Below are positions 1 to 7,866 of a DNA stretch of 64,000 bases, piece after piece (within the stretch, counting starts at the first letter, position 1; each line of letters starts with the position of its first letter). Source of the DNA: Dyadobacter crusticola DSM 16708 (GTDB taxonomy: Bacteria; Bacteroidota; Bacteroidia; Cytophagales; Spirosomataceae); NCBI RefSeq assembly GCF_000701505.1, contig NZ_JNJB01000001.1:620001-684000 (forward strand), written 5' to 3'. The translations under genes and the position numbers were made by a program. The notes under the pieces were generated by a model that saw nothing but the letters and a program-made list of their open reading frames with translations, ran no database searches and was not told the origin of the DNA.

Positions 1-38
1 TGAAAGCCGAAAGCTGACTGCCAACTGCCGATAGCTAT
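1..38. repeat. Dispersed low-complexity repeat, copy 1
   Basis: The stretch carries AAAGCCGAAAGCTGAC followed by a degenerate GCC-rich tail. The same 16-mer and a similar tail recur at 41442-41479, next to a 7-bp tandem array. It lies directly at the 3' end of the phosphoribosyltransferase gene. Its function is unknown; it looks like a short, non-coding, spreading repeat. Confidence 0.5.
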
Positions 39-550
39 TTCAAAAACACCCCCTCCTCTCCTTCTTTGCTCAAAACCACCTCCACATGCTCCATCAACGT
101 GGTACTGAGCGAGTAGCCTACGTAATCTGCATGAACAGGAAATAAATGGTGACTTCTGTCGACGATCACTGCTACCTGCACCTTCTTCATGGGTACTTTC
201 AGGAAAGGCTCTAATGCAAACGCAAGCGTGCGTCCTGTATTCAGCACATCATCGACCAGGATAATCACTTGGTTCTCGATGTTAATGTCTTTGTCAAAAA
301 CAACCGGACTCTGGTGATGCAGGTGTTTGTCAAACCGAAGCTCAATCAAGTCTATTTTTAAAGGGGATATGGTGGACAGTTCAGCAGCGAGGCGGCCGGC
401 AAATGCGTAACCTTCGCCTGCTATACCCGCCAGGATCACGCCTTGTTCTTCGAAATTATGTTCATAAATCTCAAAGGCGATTCTCCTGATCTTCTGATTT
501 GTCTGGTGAGAACTAAGTATCTGGCGGGGGGTATTAGTACTGTTTGTCAT
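35..550 (-). CDS. Phosphoribosyltransferase family protein (PyrR-like)
   Basis: A type I phosphoribosyltransferase of about 171 residues. It carries the PRPP-binding loop VIILVDDVLNTGRTLA, which matches the PyrR/xanthine PRTase pattern of two acidic residues followed by a TGxT loop. The family transfers ribose-5-phosphate from PRPP to a nucleobase, and PyrR members also regulate pyrimidine genes through RNA. Neither substrate nor regulation can be read from the sequence. I chose the ATG at 550 (MTNSTNTP); the longer in-frame start adds a hydrophobic stretch that looks like untranslated leader. The gene lies 57 bp downstream of the amidotransferase gene on the same strand and may be the last gene of that unit, although its role there is not obvious. 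Confidence 0.8.
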   Translation of the reverse strand: MTNSTNTPRQILSSHQTNQKIRRIAFEIYEHNFEEQGVILAGIAGEGYAFAGRLAAELSTISPLKIDLIELRFDKHLHHQSPVVFDKDINIENQVIILVDDVLNTGRTLAFALEPFLKVPMKKVQVAVIVDRSHHLFPVHADYVGYSLSTTLMEHVEVVLSKEGEEGVFLK

Positions 551-607
551 TGAAAATACGATTCGTAACAGGAATGTCAGGTAAAAATAAGCATACAAGA
601 GTCGAGT

Positions 608-1309
608 TCATAGCATCGCAAAATTCTTTATCCACGTTGCAATTACGAATTCGTGGGTAGGTAAGGCAAGGCTGGCAATACCCGCATCCACTTTCGCCTG
701 CCCGATCCGCTCCAATCTCAGCTCCATCAACGCCTTGTTGTAGATCCCGGGAAATTCCGGGTGTGCCTGTATACCCAGCATATGCGGACCCACCTGGAAC
801 ATACCCACGGAACAATCGGCCGTTTTGGCGAGCAAAGTACTGTTTGGCGGCATTGCAACAACCTGATCCTGGCACATCATCAAAAGATTAAATTCCTGCA
901 TTTCAGGCTGCATCCATTCTGCGTTTTCAATTGATGAAAATGAATGCACTCCCACGCGCCAGCCCGGGCTTCCTTGTACCACTTTTCCACCAAGCGCCTC
1001 TGCGAGCATTTGGTGACCAAAACAGATCCCGACGTACTTTTTCCCGGATTCGTAGACGTCGTTTACAAGAACTTTCAAACGCAATATCCAGTCTTCCTGA
1101 TCGTAAACAGAAAACTTGGAGCCCGTAGAAATATACAGGTCGCATTCATGAACGGAGTCGGGGAAAATTCCATTGCAAACGTCATAGAAAACGAACTCCC
1201 ATTCCGGTGCAACCTGCGAAAACAATGCAGGAAACATCTGCCGGTAATCCCCGGCAATGTGCATGAGATCTTCCCTGACGTGGTCGCATTCAAGCAAGCC
1301 AACCTTCAT
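608..1309 (-). CDS. Class I glutamine amidotransferase-like protein (putative gamma-glutamyl hydrolase)
   Basis: 233 residues forming a single class I glutamine amidotransferase domain. The nucleophile elbow GICFGHQM places the catalytic Cys at residue 96, and AHPEF supplies His183 and Glu185, so the triad is complete. There is no synthetase domain, although GuaA-like hits are common in this family. Only 4 bp separate it from the upstream aldehyde dehydrogenase gene, so the two are almost certainly co-transcribed. In polyamine and ethanolamine routes that start with gamma-glutamylation, a protein of this fold (PuuD type) hydrolyses the final gamma-glutamyl amide to glutamate plus an amino acid. 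The neighbouring ligase, SDR and ALDH make that role likely here, but it is inferred from context only. The protein is cytoplasmic, with no signal peptide. Confidence 0.8.
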   Translation of the reverse strand: MKVGLLECDHVREDLMHIAGDYRQMFPALFSQVAPEWEFVFYDVCNGIFPDSVHECDLYISTGSKFSVYDQEDWILRLKVLVNDVYESGKKYVGICFGHQMLAEALGGKVVQGSPGWRVGVHSFSSIENAEWMQPEMQEFNLLMMCQDQVVAMPPNSTLLAKTADCSVGMFQVGPHMLGIQAHPEFPGIYNKALMELRLERIGQAKVDAGIASLALPTHEFVIATWIKNFAML

Positions 1310-1313
1310 TTAT

Positions 1314-2702
1314 TCAGCTGTTAATTTTCAAATGGAATGATTTCGGGCGGGTCAATGCTTCGTAGCCGATCTTAGATAAGGTGCAGCCGCGTCCCGAATT
1401 TTTCACGCCTGTCCACGCGAGCGCAGGATCCAGATAATCGCATCGGTTCATAAACCAGGTACCCGTCTCCACCTGCTCTCCTATCGCCAGAGCCGCGTCG
1501 ATGTCGCTCGTCCAGATAGAAGCAGTGAGTCCGTATTGGCTGTCATTCATCAGTTTGATTGCTTCTTCATCACCACTCACCGGCATAATCCCGACCACCG
1601 GAGCAAAGGTTTCCTCCGTCATAATCTCCATGGAATGACCCACATTGACCAGTACCTGTGGTGCAAAATAAGGCGTTCCTTTTTGGTGAGCAGAAAATAA
1701 TGCAGTATCAATCAGCGGAGTAGCTCCCTGCGCTATTGCTTCATCTACTTGCTTTTGAGCAAATTCGGCCGCCGCTGTACGGACCATCGGGCCCAGTGTC
1801 GTATCCTGCTCAGCGGGATTCCCAAGGGTGTAGGTCTTGGTCAGTTTTACAAACTCACTTACAAATTCATCATATACATCCTGATGCACATAAATGCGCT
1901 CAATACCGCAGCAGGATTGACCGGAGTTAAAAAAGGATCCATCGACCAGGTTTTCGACAGCATCGGCCAGGTTTGCATCAGCGCGAACATAGGCAGGATC
2001 TTTTCCGCCCAATTCGAGTCCGCCTACTATAAACCTTTCGTTAATAGCCCGTTGTACTGCATGTCCACCTTCCACAGAGCCGGTAAATGCGACATAATCA
2101 ATGCGGCTGTCGCCGATCACCTGCGCTACCTGCGGGTGGCTTAAATGCAAGAACTGAAAAACACCCTGCGGCAGTCCGGCATATTCGAATGCAGCCGCAT
2201 AACGTTCCGCGCAAAGCGGTGTTTGCTGTGCGTGTTTGAGGATAACCGCATTACCAGACATGATGGCAGGTATCACCGAATTGACAGAAGTAAGATATGG
2301 ATAATTCCAGGGTGCCACTACAAACACAACACCCAGCGGATCACGCCGGATAAATCTTTTGAAGCCGGGTAATTGCTCCACTTCTACGTCAGCCAATGCA
2401 GTTTCAGCAACAGAAATCATGTATTTAGCGCGTTCCTGAAAACCTTTTCTGATCTCATTGGCCGTATACCGGATTGGCCGGCCCATTTGCCAGGTAAGTT
2501 CCAGTCCGATTTCGTCTGCATTTTCCAGGAAGTATTCAACAGCTTTCATACAAATCGCCGCCCGCTCTTGCAGCGACGTTTGACGCCAGGACTTCTGTGC
2601 CGCAACCGCGCTTTCCAACGCTTTTTCAACCGCAGCATCATCGGCCAATGCACGTTCCACGTACACCGAACCATCAATCGGACTTATTGTTTTTTGAATC
2701 AT
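1314..2702 (-). CDS. NAD(P)-dependent aldehyde dehydrogenase
   Basis: 462 residues, normal for the ALDH superfamily. Visible landmarks are the FTGSVEGG cofactor motif (206-213), the general base Glu230 in LELGGKD, and the nucleophile Cys264 in NSGQSC. I chose the ATG at 2702 (MIQKTISPIDGS); the longer in-frame form would translate a purine/pyrimidine repeat. The enzyme oxidises an aldehyde to the acid in the cytoplasm. It resembles succinate-semialdehyde and gamma-glutamyl-aminoaldehyde dehydrogenases, but its substrate is not fixed by sequence alone. Placed between an SDR and an amidotransferase and downstream of a glutamine-synthetase-like ligase, it probably oxidises a gamma-glutamyl aminoaldehyde. 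A long hairpin-forming repeat sits immediately before its start codon and may control its translation or mark partial termination. Confidence 0.85.
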   Translation of the reverse strand: MIQKTISPIDGSVYVERALADDAAVEKALESAVAAQKSWRQTSLQERAAICMKAVEYFLENADEIGLELTWQMGRPIRYTANEIRKGFQERAKYMISVAETALADVEVEQLPGFKRFIRRDPLGVVFVVAPWNYPYLTSVNSVIPAIMSGNAVILKHAQQTPLCAERYAAAFEYAGLPQGVFQFLHLSHPQVAQVIGDSRIDYVAFTGSVEGGHAVQRAINERFIVGGLELGGKDPAYVRADANLADAVENLVDGSFFNSGQSCCGIERIYVHQDVYDEFVSEFVKLTKTYTLGNPAEQDTTLGPMVRTAAAEFAQKQVDEAIAQGATPLIDTALFSAHQKGTPYFAPQVLVNVGHSMEIMTEETFAPVVGIMPVSGDEEAIKLMNDSQYGLTASIWTSDIDAALAIGEQVETGTWFMNRCDYLDPALAWTGVKNSGRGCTLSKIGYEALTRPKSFHLKINS

Positions 2703-2703
2703 T

Positions 2704-2826
2704 TTTTTTAAAGGGGCGAAATGGAGGAAGGAAGAAAGGGAGGATGGAGGAAAGGGAAAATTGAACTTCAATATATAATTTCCCCTTTCCTCCCCTTCCT
2801 CCCTCTTCCCTTTCCTCCCTTTTAAA
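2704..2826. repeat. Purine/pyrimidine inverted repeat upstream of the ALDH gene
   Basis: A run of almost only purines (about 2712-2761, rich in GGAGG and GGAAGG) is followed, after a short AT-rich spacer, by a nearly complementary pyrimidine run (about 2779-2822). Both arms end in TTTAAA-like sequence. In the transcript, read on the minus strand, the purine arm comes first and the pairing arm ends a few bases before the ALDH ATG. A long imperfect hairpin, or a triplex-prone tract in DNA, is therefore possible. The outer edge touches the 3' end of the SDR gene. Confidence 0.75.
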
Positions 2827-3595
2827 CAGGGGTTACGTAAGCAGATGTGATTCCACCGTCTACCAGGAAGTCGGTGCCGGTGACGAATGAGGATTCGTCG
2901 GAAGCCAGGAACAATGCGGCGTAGGCCATTTCCTTCGCCTCACCGAACCGGCCCATTGGAATATGTACGAGGCGACGTTGTTTCTTCTCTTCAGTATTCA
3001 GGAATTTCATCAAAAGCTCCGTACGAAGCGGTCCCGGACACAATGCATTGACGCGGATATTTTCCCGGGCATGAATAATCGCGAGTTCGCGGGTCAATGC
3101 AAGCACCGCCCCTTTACTAGCTGTGTAAGCCACCTGGGGAGTAGCCGCGCCCAGAATTGCGACAAAGGATGCAGTGTTGATAATGGATCCGCCGCCGGCA
3201 CGCTGCAATGCAGGAATACCATATTTACAACCTAAAAACACGCCCTTCGCATTGATATTCATCGTAAGATCCCACACAGATTCTTCTGTTGTCATCGCAT
3301 TGTCATCATCACTGTGCATAATCCCCGCGTTATTGAAGATAATGTTCAGCTTACCGAATTTTTCTTCTGCAAAAGCCACAGCGGACTCGCAATCAGCAGC
3401 TTTGGACACATCGGAATGAAGGAAAAATGCTTCGCCACCTGCACTTACAATCGCATCGGCAGTTTCCTGACCACCCTGGTCATTCACATCGGTAACCACG
3501 ATTTTGGCACCCTCTTTTGCAAATAAAATGGCAGTCTCTCGGCCAATTCCGCCGCTTCCGCCTGTGATAAGGGCAACTTTACCTTCTAAACGCAT
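2822..3595 (-). CDS. Short-chain dehydrogenase/reductase
   Basis: 257 residues, a classical SDR. It has the TGGSGGIG cofactor loop (11-18), NNAG (88-91), Ser143, and the YxxxK pair Tyr157/Lys161. The acidic residue Asp36 after the second strand favours NAD over NADP. The protein is soluble and probably tetrameric like its relatives. It sits between the glutamine-synthetase-like gene and the ALDH gene on the same strand. An alcohol dehydrogenase step followed by an aldehyde dehydrogenase is what a gamma-glutamylated amino alcohol, such as gamma-glutamyl-ethanolamide, would need. That assignment is inference. The 257-bp gap upstream is filled by a 50-bp tandem repeat. Confidence 0.85.
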   Translation of the reverse strand: MRLEGKVALITGGSGGIGRETAILFAKEGAKIVVTDVNDQGGQETADAIVSAGGEAFFLHSDVSKAADCESAVAFAEEKFGKLNIIFNNAGIMHSDDDNAMTTEESVWDLTMNINAKGVFLGCKYGIPALQRAGGGSIINTASFVAILGAATPQVAYTASKGAVLALTRELAIIHARENIRVNALCPGPLRTELLMKFLNTEEKKQRRLVHIPMGRFGEAKEMAYAALFLASDESSFVTGTDFLVDGGITSAYVTPV

Positions 3596-3622
3596 TGGTT
3601 TGTGTATTTACGGATTTGTGTT

Positions 3623-3842
3623 TTTACCGGTGTGTCGCCCCGATGGGGCTTGCTTTGATATTCTTGTATTCCTTTACCAGTGTGTTGCCCCGATGGGGCT
3701 TGCTTTGATATTCTTTTATTCCTTTACCAGTGTGTCGCCCTGATGGGGCTTGCTTTGATATTCTTTTATTCCTTTACCAGTGTGTCGCCCTGATGGGGCT
3801 TGCTTTGATCTTGTTGTATTCCCGCACCGGTGTGACGCCCGG
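3623..3842. repeat. 50-bp tandem repeat, four full copies and a partial fifth
   Basis: The core TGTGTCGCCCCGATGGGGCT begins at 3631, 3681, 3731, 3781 and, degenerate, at 3831, so the period is exactly 50 bp. Each unit contains a small inverted repeat, GCCC(C)-gat-GGGGC, followed by a T-rich tail. Copies 2-4 are almost identical and the outer copies diverge. There are no variable spacers, so it is not a CRISPR array. It occupies the whole gap between the glutamine-synthetase-like gene and the SDR gene and would be transcribed with them, giving a string of short RNA hairpins. Confidence 0.9.
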
Positions 3843-3852
3843 ATAATAGTTT

Positions 3853-5229
3853 TTATATCTGCTCAAAATACCGCTTTCGTTCCCAGTCGGTGACCGAAGT
3901 ATCGTACGCTCTTTGTTCGTTGCGGAAGAAGTGCGTGTAATGTGCCACTACTTCTTCTCCGAAAGCATTTTTGGCAAATTCACTATGCTCAAACATGTTT
4001 ACTGCTTCTGCTAAAGTATGGGCTACCCGCGGTAAATGCGCCGCTGCATAAATATCCCCGACAAAGCATTCAGGCGGCTCGATCTTGTTTTTGATTCCGT
4101 CCAGGCCCGAAGCAAGCGAGGCTGCAAATGCCAGATAAGGATTACAGTCGGCGCCGGGAATGCGACATTCAATACGCAAACTCTTCCCGCTCCCTACTAC
4201 TCTGAACCCGGCTGTCCGGTTATCGTAACTCCACGCCAGCCGAGTCGGTGCCCAGGATCCGTCAACAAAACGTTTGTACGAATTGACAGTAGGCGCATAA
4301 AATGGCATTACATCCGGTACGTGCCTGATCCAACCGCCCAGAAACCAGCGGAACAGATCCGATCCTTTTACCGGCCCAAACTCCTGATCTCCCGCAAATG
4401 CATTTTCGCCATCTTGCCATAAACTCATGTGAATATGGCTGCTTGATCCCGCCTGATCTGTCGCAAACTTGGCCATGAAAGTCACCGAAAGTCCCATTGC
4501 ATCAGCCACTTCCTTCATGCATTGCTTATATACCACATGGTTGTCGGCCATTGAAAGTACATCCGCATACTTCACATTAAGCTCGTGCTGTCCTAGTCCC
4601 CACTCTCCTTTGGATGTTTCAACCGGGATTCCCGAGTTTTTAAGGTGCTTTCTTACTACGGATGTAAATTTTTCATTCCGTGTTCCCTGCAAAATGTGAT
4701 AGTCTTCCAGGTAATATCCGGCAGGCGACAGGTTTTGGTAACCCTTTTGAAAGGCTTCCTTATAGGTATTTTCCAACAGATAATATTCGAGCTCGGAAGC
4801 CGCGAAGCATTGCATTCCGTCGTTTGCAAGCCGGTCCAGCTGTTTTCTGAGAATAGATCGCGGGGCTATGCTTTCGGGAATGTGCGACTTTTCATTATAC
4901 ACATCGCAGATTACCAGCGCAGTTTTTTCAAGCCAGTCGGCGATGCGCAGGGTATTAAAGTCGGGGACAAGGTGGAAATCTCCGTAACCAAGCTCCCAAT
5001 TGGCATACTGATATCCTGGTACCGGCTCCATTGTCACGTCTGTTGTGAGCAGATAGTTACAGGCGTGGGTACCATCTTCCAGCATTGAATCGAGGAAATA
5101 TTCCGCGTCGACGCGCTTTCCCATCAATCGCCCATAATGGTCTGTAAAACCTACAATAACCGTCTCTATCGAGCCCTCACCAATTTTCTCCCTCAGTTCG
5201 TCCGTTGTAAGATATCCGCGTTTTTCCAT
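3853..5229 (-). CDS. Glutamine-synthetase-like ligase (gamma-glutamyl-amine synthetase type)
   Basis: 458 residues with a complete glutamine synthetase fold: an N-terminal beta-grasp (about 15-110) and the catalytic domain with the ExE metal motif ASELEYYL, the HIHMSLW ATP/metal segment and the NRTAGFR/RIECRIPGADCNPYLA loops. The C-terminus (SVTDWERKRYF) is typical of the PuuA/GlnT group rather than housekeeping GlnA, and the adenylylation loop of GlnA is not evident. Such enzymes join glutamate through its side-chain carboxyl to an amine, using ATP. It is the first gene of a minus-strand set followed by an SDR, an ALDH and an amidotransferase, which fits a complete gamma-glutamyl route for amine use. 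The amine could be ethanolamine, another amino alcohol or a polyamine; the sequence does not decide. The start ATG gives MEKRGYLT. Confidence 0.85.
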   Translation of the reverse strand: MEKRGYLTTDELREKIGEGSIETVIVGFTDHYGRLMGKRVDAEYFLDSMLEDGTHACNYLLTTDVTMEPVPGYQYANWELGYGDFHLVPDFNTLRIADWLEKTALVICDVYNEKSHIPESIAPRSILRKQLDRLANDGMQCFAASELEYYLLENTYKEAFQKGYQNLSPAGYYLEDYHILQGTRNEKFTSVVRKHLKNSGIPVETSKGEWGLGQHELNVKYADVLSMADNHVVYKQCMKEVADAMGLSVTFMAKFATDQAGSSSHIHMSLWQDGENAFAGDQEFGPVKGSDLFRWFLGGWIRHVPDVMPFYAPTVNSYKRFVDGSWAPTRLAWSYDNRTAGFRVVGSGKSLRIECRIPGADCNPYLAFAASLASGLDGIKNKIEPPECFVGDIYAAAHLPRVAHTLAEAVNMFEHSEFAKNAFGEEVVAHYTHFFRNEQRAYDTSVTDWERKRYFEQI

Positions 5230-5250
5230 TGGAAAGGGTTAAGCGATCAG

Positions 5251-5880
5251 CTAGCGTAATTTATCAATCTTTGCACTCATCGGGAATTTTAACACCACCT
5301 TTTTACCCGAAGCTTTTTCCAAAACCGGGGTCAGTATTTTGCGGGCATTCTCTTTCGTTTGTTCCAAAATACCCATATCCTGCGCCGATTTCAGGATCTG
5401 TTTCTCAGCCTCTTTATAAGCCTCTTCCACCAGCTTCCCTTCTTCACTGAATGCAAATTCGGTATTGTAGATCCTGGACTTGCTATGATCAATCTTGAAA
5501 ACACAAAGTTCAGGTTCTGGCATATTCACGACCAGTGTTTCGTCTTCGGAAGATATATCGGCAATCTCCACCTGCGTCAAATCCACGCATCCGATCGCCT
5601 CGCCTTGCACGATCAAAACCGCTTTCGCATTAGGCAGAAAGGTTTTTACCACTTCCCGCTCCACTACATCCTTGAAATTATACTTCACCAATTCCAGCTT
5701 CCCCATTGCGCTGATCTCCTGCAAGACGAGCGTATGCGTTGTTTCAGTCTGGTCTTCCGTTTTAAAACCAAACCAGTCAGGAGCCCAATGGCCTGAGCGG
5801 AAATTTGACCATAATGATTGAACTCCGGCTATCAACAAGACTAAAACCAACAATCGTATTAACCAGGATATCAATCGCAT
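5251..5880 (-). CDS. DUF4230 domain-containing membrane-anchored protein
   Basis: 209 residues. An N-terminal hydrophobic helix (about 5-24) acts as an uncleaved anchor or signal, and the rest matches the DUF4230 family in layout: a beta-rich region followed by a helical, Lys/Glu-rich segment (about 150-195) and a short basic C-terminus. The family is widespread in Bacteroidota and Firmicutes and has no established function. The gene follows the SBF transporter gene after 12 bp on the same strand and ends 21 bp before the glutamine-synthetase-like gene, so it could be part of a longer transcript. No catalytic motif is visible. Confidence 0.75.
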   Translation of the reverse strand: MRLISWLIRLLVLVLLIAGVQSLWSNFRSGHWAPDWFGFKTEDQTETTHTLVLQEISAMGKLELVKYNFKDVVEREVVKTFLPNAKAVLIVQGEAIGCVDLTQVEIADISSEDETLVVNMPEPELCVFKIDHSKSRIYNTEFAFSEEGKLVEEAYKEAEKQILKSAQDMGILEQTKENARKILTPVLEKASGKKVVLKFPMSAKIDKLR

Positions 5881-5892
5881 TTCATTCTGTTT

Positions 5893-6921
5893 TTATCTCG
5901 ACACTCGTAATTTCTCTTGATCCTCAGCCGCTTTCGCCATTTTCTGTGCGATAATGCTGGCGGCAATCAGTTGTAACGCATGATAAATCATGATCGGAAG
6001 CAGCATTATGCCCGCTTGTGGACCAGCAAACAGCACTTTGGACATTACTGCGCCTTGCACAAGCGATTTCTTTGATCCGCAAAAAACAGCAGTAACCCGG
6101 TCCTCGTGGTTGAACTTCAGCAGGCTACTGATGAATGTTAACAGGAAATAAATTGCGAAAAAGAGCGCCAGCATTCCTATTCCTAAAAATACGATTTCTT
6201 TCAATCCCAGCGAACTAAACAGGTGCTCTCCGAAAGATTCGCAAAACGAGGTATAAACAATCAGCAAAATAGAGAATTGGTCGAAATAGCGGATGTACTT
6301 TTTGTTTTTCTCGGCAACACCTCCCCAACGTTTATTTAACAAAATCCCTGCGAATACCGGTAACAATACTTGCAGCGCGAGCTTTCCTACTACCGAAAGC
6401 AGGTCAAATTGTCCCGAACCTGTATCCATAACCACCCCCATCCAAAGCGGGGTGATGAAAACGCCGATCAGACTTGAAATACTTGCATTGAATATCGCCG
6501 CAGGGATATTTCCTCTCGCAATGGAAACCATTACCACAGAAGAGGATACCGTGGAAGGTAGGGAAGTCAGAAAGAAGATACCCAGCCAGAGCGTGCGGCT
6601 TTCGTCGGTGACGAACAATGGGCGGCACGCCAGCGCAACCAATGGAAAAAGGACGAAAGTGGACAAATGCACAATGATATGCAGCCGCCAGTTGGTCAAT
6701 CCTTCACGGAGTTTTTCGGGACTTAACCGGAGTCCGTAGAAGAAGAAAATAATGGACACTGCGTACGTGGAGATATCCGAAAGTGGTACCGGACTATCTT
6801 TCATCCCCGGCGCGGGCCAGAGCCATGCGAGAAATATCATGCTGAGCAATGCGAGCATGAAACCATCTAATCCGGCCTTTTTAGCTGTTGAAAGTATTTT
6901 ATTCATCGTGTGGTTGTTCAT
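5893..6921 (-). CDS. SBF-like bile acid:sodium symporter family protein (YfeH type)
   Basis: About 342 residues with roughly ten hydrophobic segments and the layout of the SBF_like/YfeH branch of the bile acid:Na+ symporter superfamily, including the conserved FCGSKKSLVQGA segment near the C-terminal half. Members are inner-membrane secondary transporters; the substrate of this branch is unknown. Two ATGs compete, at 6921 (MNNHTMNK) and 6906 (MNKILSTA). I give the longer one with low certainty, because an AGGAGG lies about 17 nt before it; an even longer in-frame extension has a charged, non-conserved N-terminus. The gene is followed closely by the DUF4230 gene. It is divergent from the GH16 gene across about 130 bp. 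Confidence 0.75.
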   Translation of the reverse strand: MNNHTMNKILSTAKKAGLDGFMLALLSMIFLAWLWPAPGMKDSPVPLSDISTYAVSIIFFFYGLRLSPEKLREGLTNWRLHIIVHLSTFVLFPLVALACRPLFVTDESRTLWLGIFFLTSLPSTVSSSVVMVSIARGNIPAAIFNASISSLIGVFITPLWMGVVMDTGSGQFDLLSVVGKLALQVLLPVFAGILLNKRWGGVAEKNKKYIRYFDQFSILLIVYTSFCESFGEHLFSSLGLKEIVFLGIGMLALFFAIYFLLTFISSLLKFNHEDRVTAVFCGSKKSLVQGAVMSKVLFAGPQAGIMLLPIMIYHALQLIAASIIAQKMAKAAEDQEKLRVSR

Positions 6922-7049
6922 TCCAGGCTTTCGCCGGACCTCCTGCGCTGCCCGCAAAAGAAGGATAAAAGTTGATTAAACAAAATCCCGCCTCTGGTTA
7001 TTAGATTTACGTCCAGGCCGGCCTTACTGGTTCCAAACTCCATTCAATT

Positions 7050-7865
7050 ATGAAAAATATACTTCTCAGCGCCATTTTCCTCCTGCTAACTGCACCTTGT
7101 TTTGCCCAATGGAAGCTGGTCTGGGCCGATGAATTTGACAGCGAAGGGGCCCCCGATGATAAGAACTGGAGTTCGGAAGAAGGTTTTGTCAGGAACCATG
7201 AGCTGCAATTCTACCAGGCGCAGAATGCTTATTGCAAAGGCGGGTATCTCATCATTGAAGCCAAGAAAGAACAGGTGAAAAACCCTGCTTACAAGGCAGG
7301 CAGCAAGAAATGGAACGAAAGTCGCGAGGTTTCTGAGTATACTTCGGCTAGTCTGATCACAAGAGGAAAGCAAAGCTTCCAGTACGGGAGATTCGAAATG
7401 CGCGCAAAGATAGATACAAGAGCTGGCTTGTGGCCGGCATTCTGGACACTGGGAACAGCCGGTGAGTGGCCTGACAATGGGGAAATTGATATTATGGAAT
7501 ATTACCGTGGTATGTTGCTGGCAAACATTGCCTGGGGCTCCAAGGAAAGGTACAAGCCAATCTGGAATTCAGTTAAGAAGCCAATTAAGGAGTTCAATGA
7601 TCCGGATTGGTCAACCAAATTTCACACCTGGCGAATGGACTGGGACGAGAAATCGATCAAGCTGTATGTGGATGATAATTTGCTGGCTTCACAGGATACC
7701 GACCCGAAAATGAACCTCGCGAACAAGCAGGTGGCGCCTTTTCACCAGCCGCATTACATTCTGGTCGGAATGGCGGTTGGTGGCGACAATGGAGGTGATC
7801 CCGCCGGCACCGAATTTCCTGCCAGGTACGAGATCGACTATGTGCGGGTTTATCAGCAGAAGTGA
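7050..7865 (+). CDS. Secreted glycoside hydrolase family 16 (beta-glucanase/laminarinase-like)
   Basis: 271 residues. A clear signal peptide (1-19, ending CFA-Q) precedes one GH16 domain that starts at WADEFD. The family signature EIDIME is at 145-150, with Glu145 as nucleophile and Glu150 as acid/base, so the enzyme should be active. Upstream, WPAFWTLG and downstream FHTWRMDW and YVRVY are typical of the laminarinase-like group, which cuts beta-1,3- or mixed-linkage glucans. There is no carbohydrate-binding module and no T9SS tail, so it is probably periplasmic or released by another route. It stands alone: the next gene is convergent and ends one base away. No SusC/D pair is nearby. Confidence 0.88.
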   Translation: MKNILLSAIFLLLTAPCFAQWKLVWADEFDSEGAPDDKNWSSEEGFVRNHELQFYQAQNAYCKGGYLIIEAKKEQVKNPAYKAGSKKWNESREVSEYTSASLITRGKQSFQYGRFEMRAKIDTRAGLWPAFWTLGTAGEWPDNGEIDIMEYYRGMLLANIAWGSKERYKPIWNSVKKPIKEFNDPDWSTKFHTWRMDWDEKSIKLYVDDNLLASQDTDPKMNLANKQVAPFHQPHYILVGMAVGGDNGGDPAGTEFPARYEIDYVRVYQQK

Positions 7866-7866
7866 A

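Noticed and set aside
3504..3743. Plus-strand reading frame of 79 codons over the 50-bp repeat
   Set aside because: It consists of the translated tandem repeat and an antisense part of the SDR gene; repetitive peptide, no gene sign.
2973..3743. Possible insertion sequence remnant around the repeats near the SDR gene
   Set aside because: No transposase fragment, no terminal inverted repeats and no target duplication were found.
3623..3842. CRISPR-like regular repeats
   Set aside because: Units are directly adjacent without unique spacers and no cas gene is present; a simple tandem repeat.
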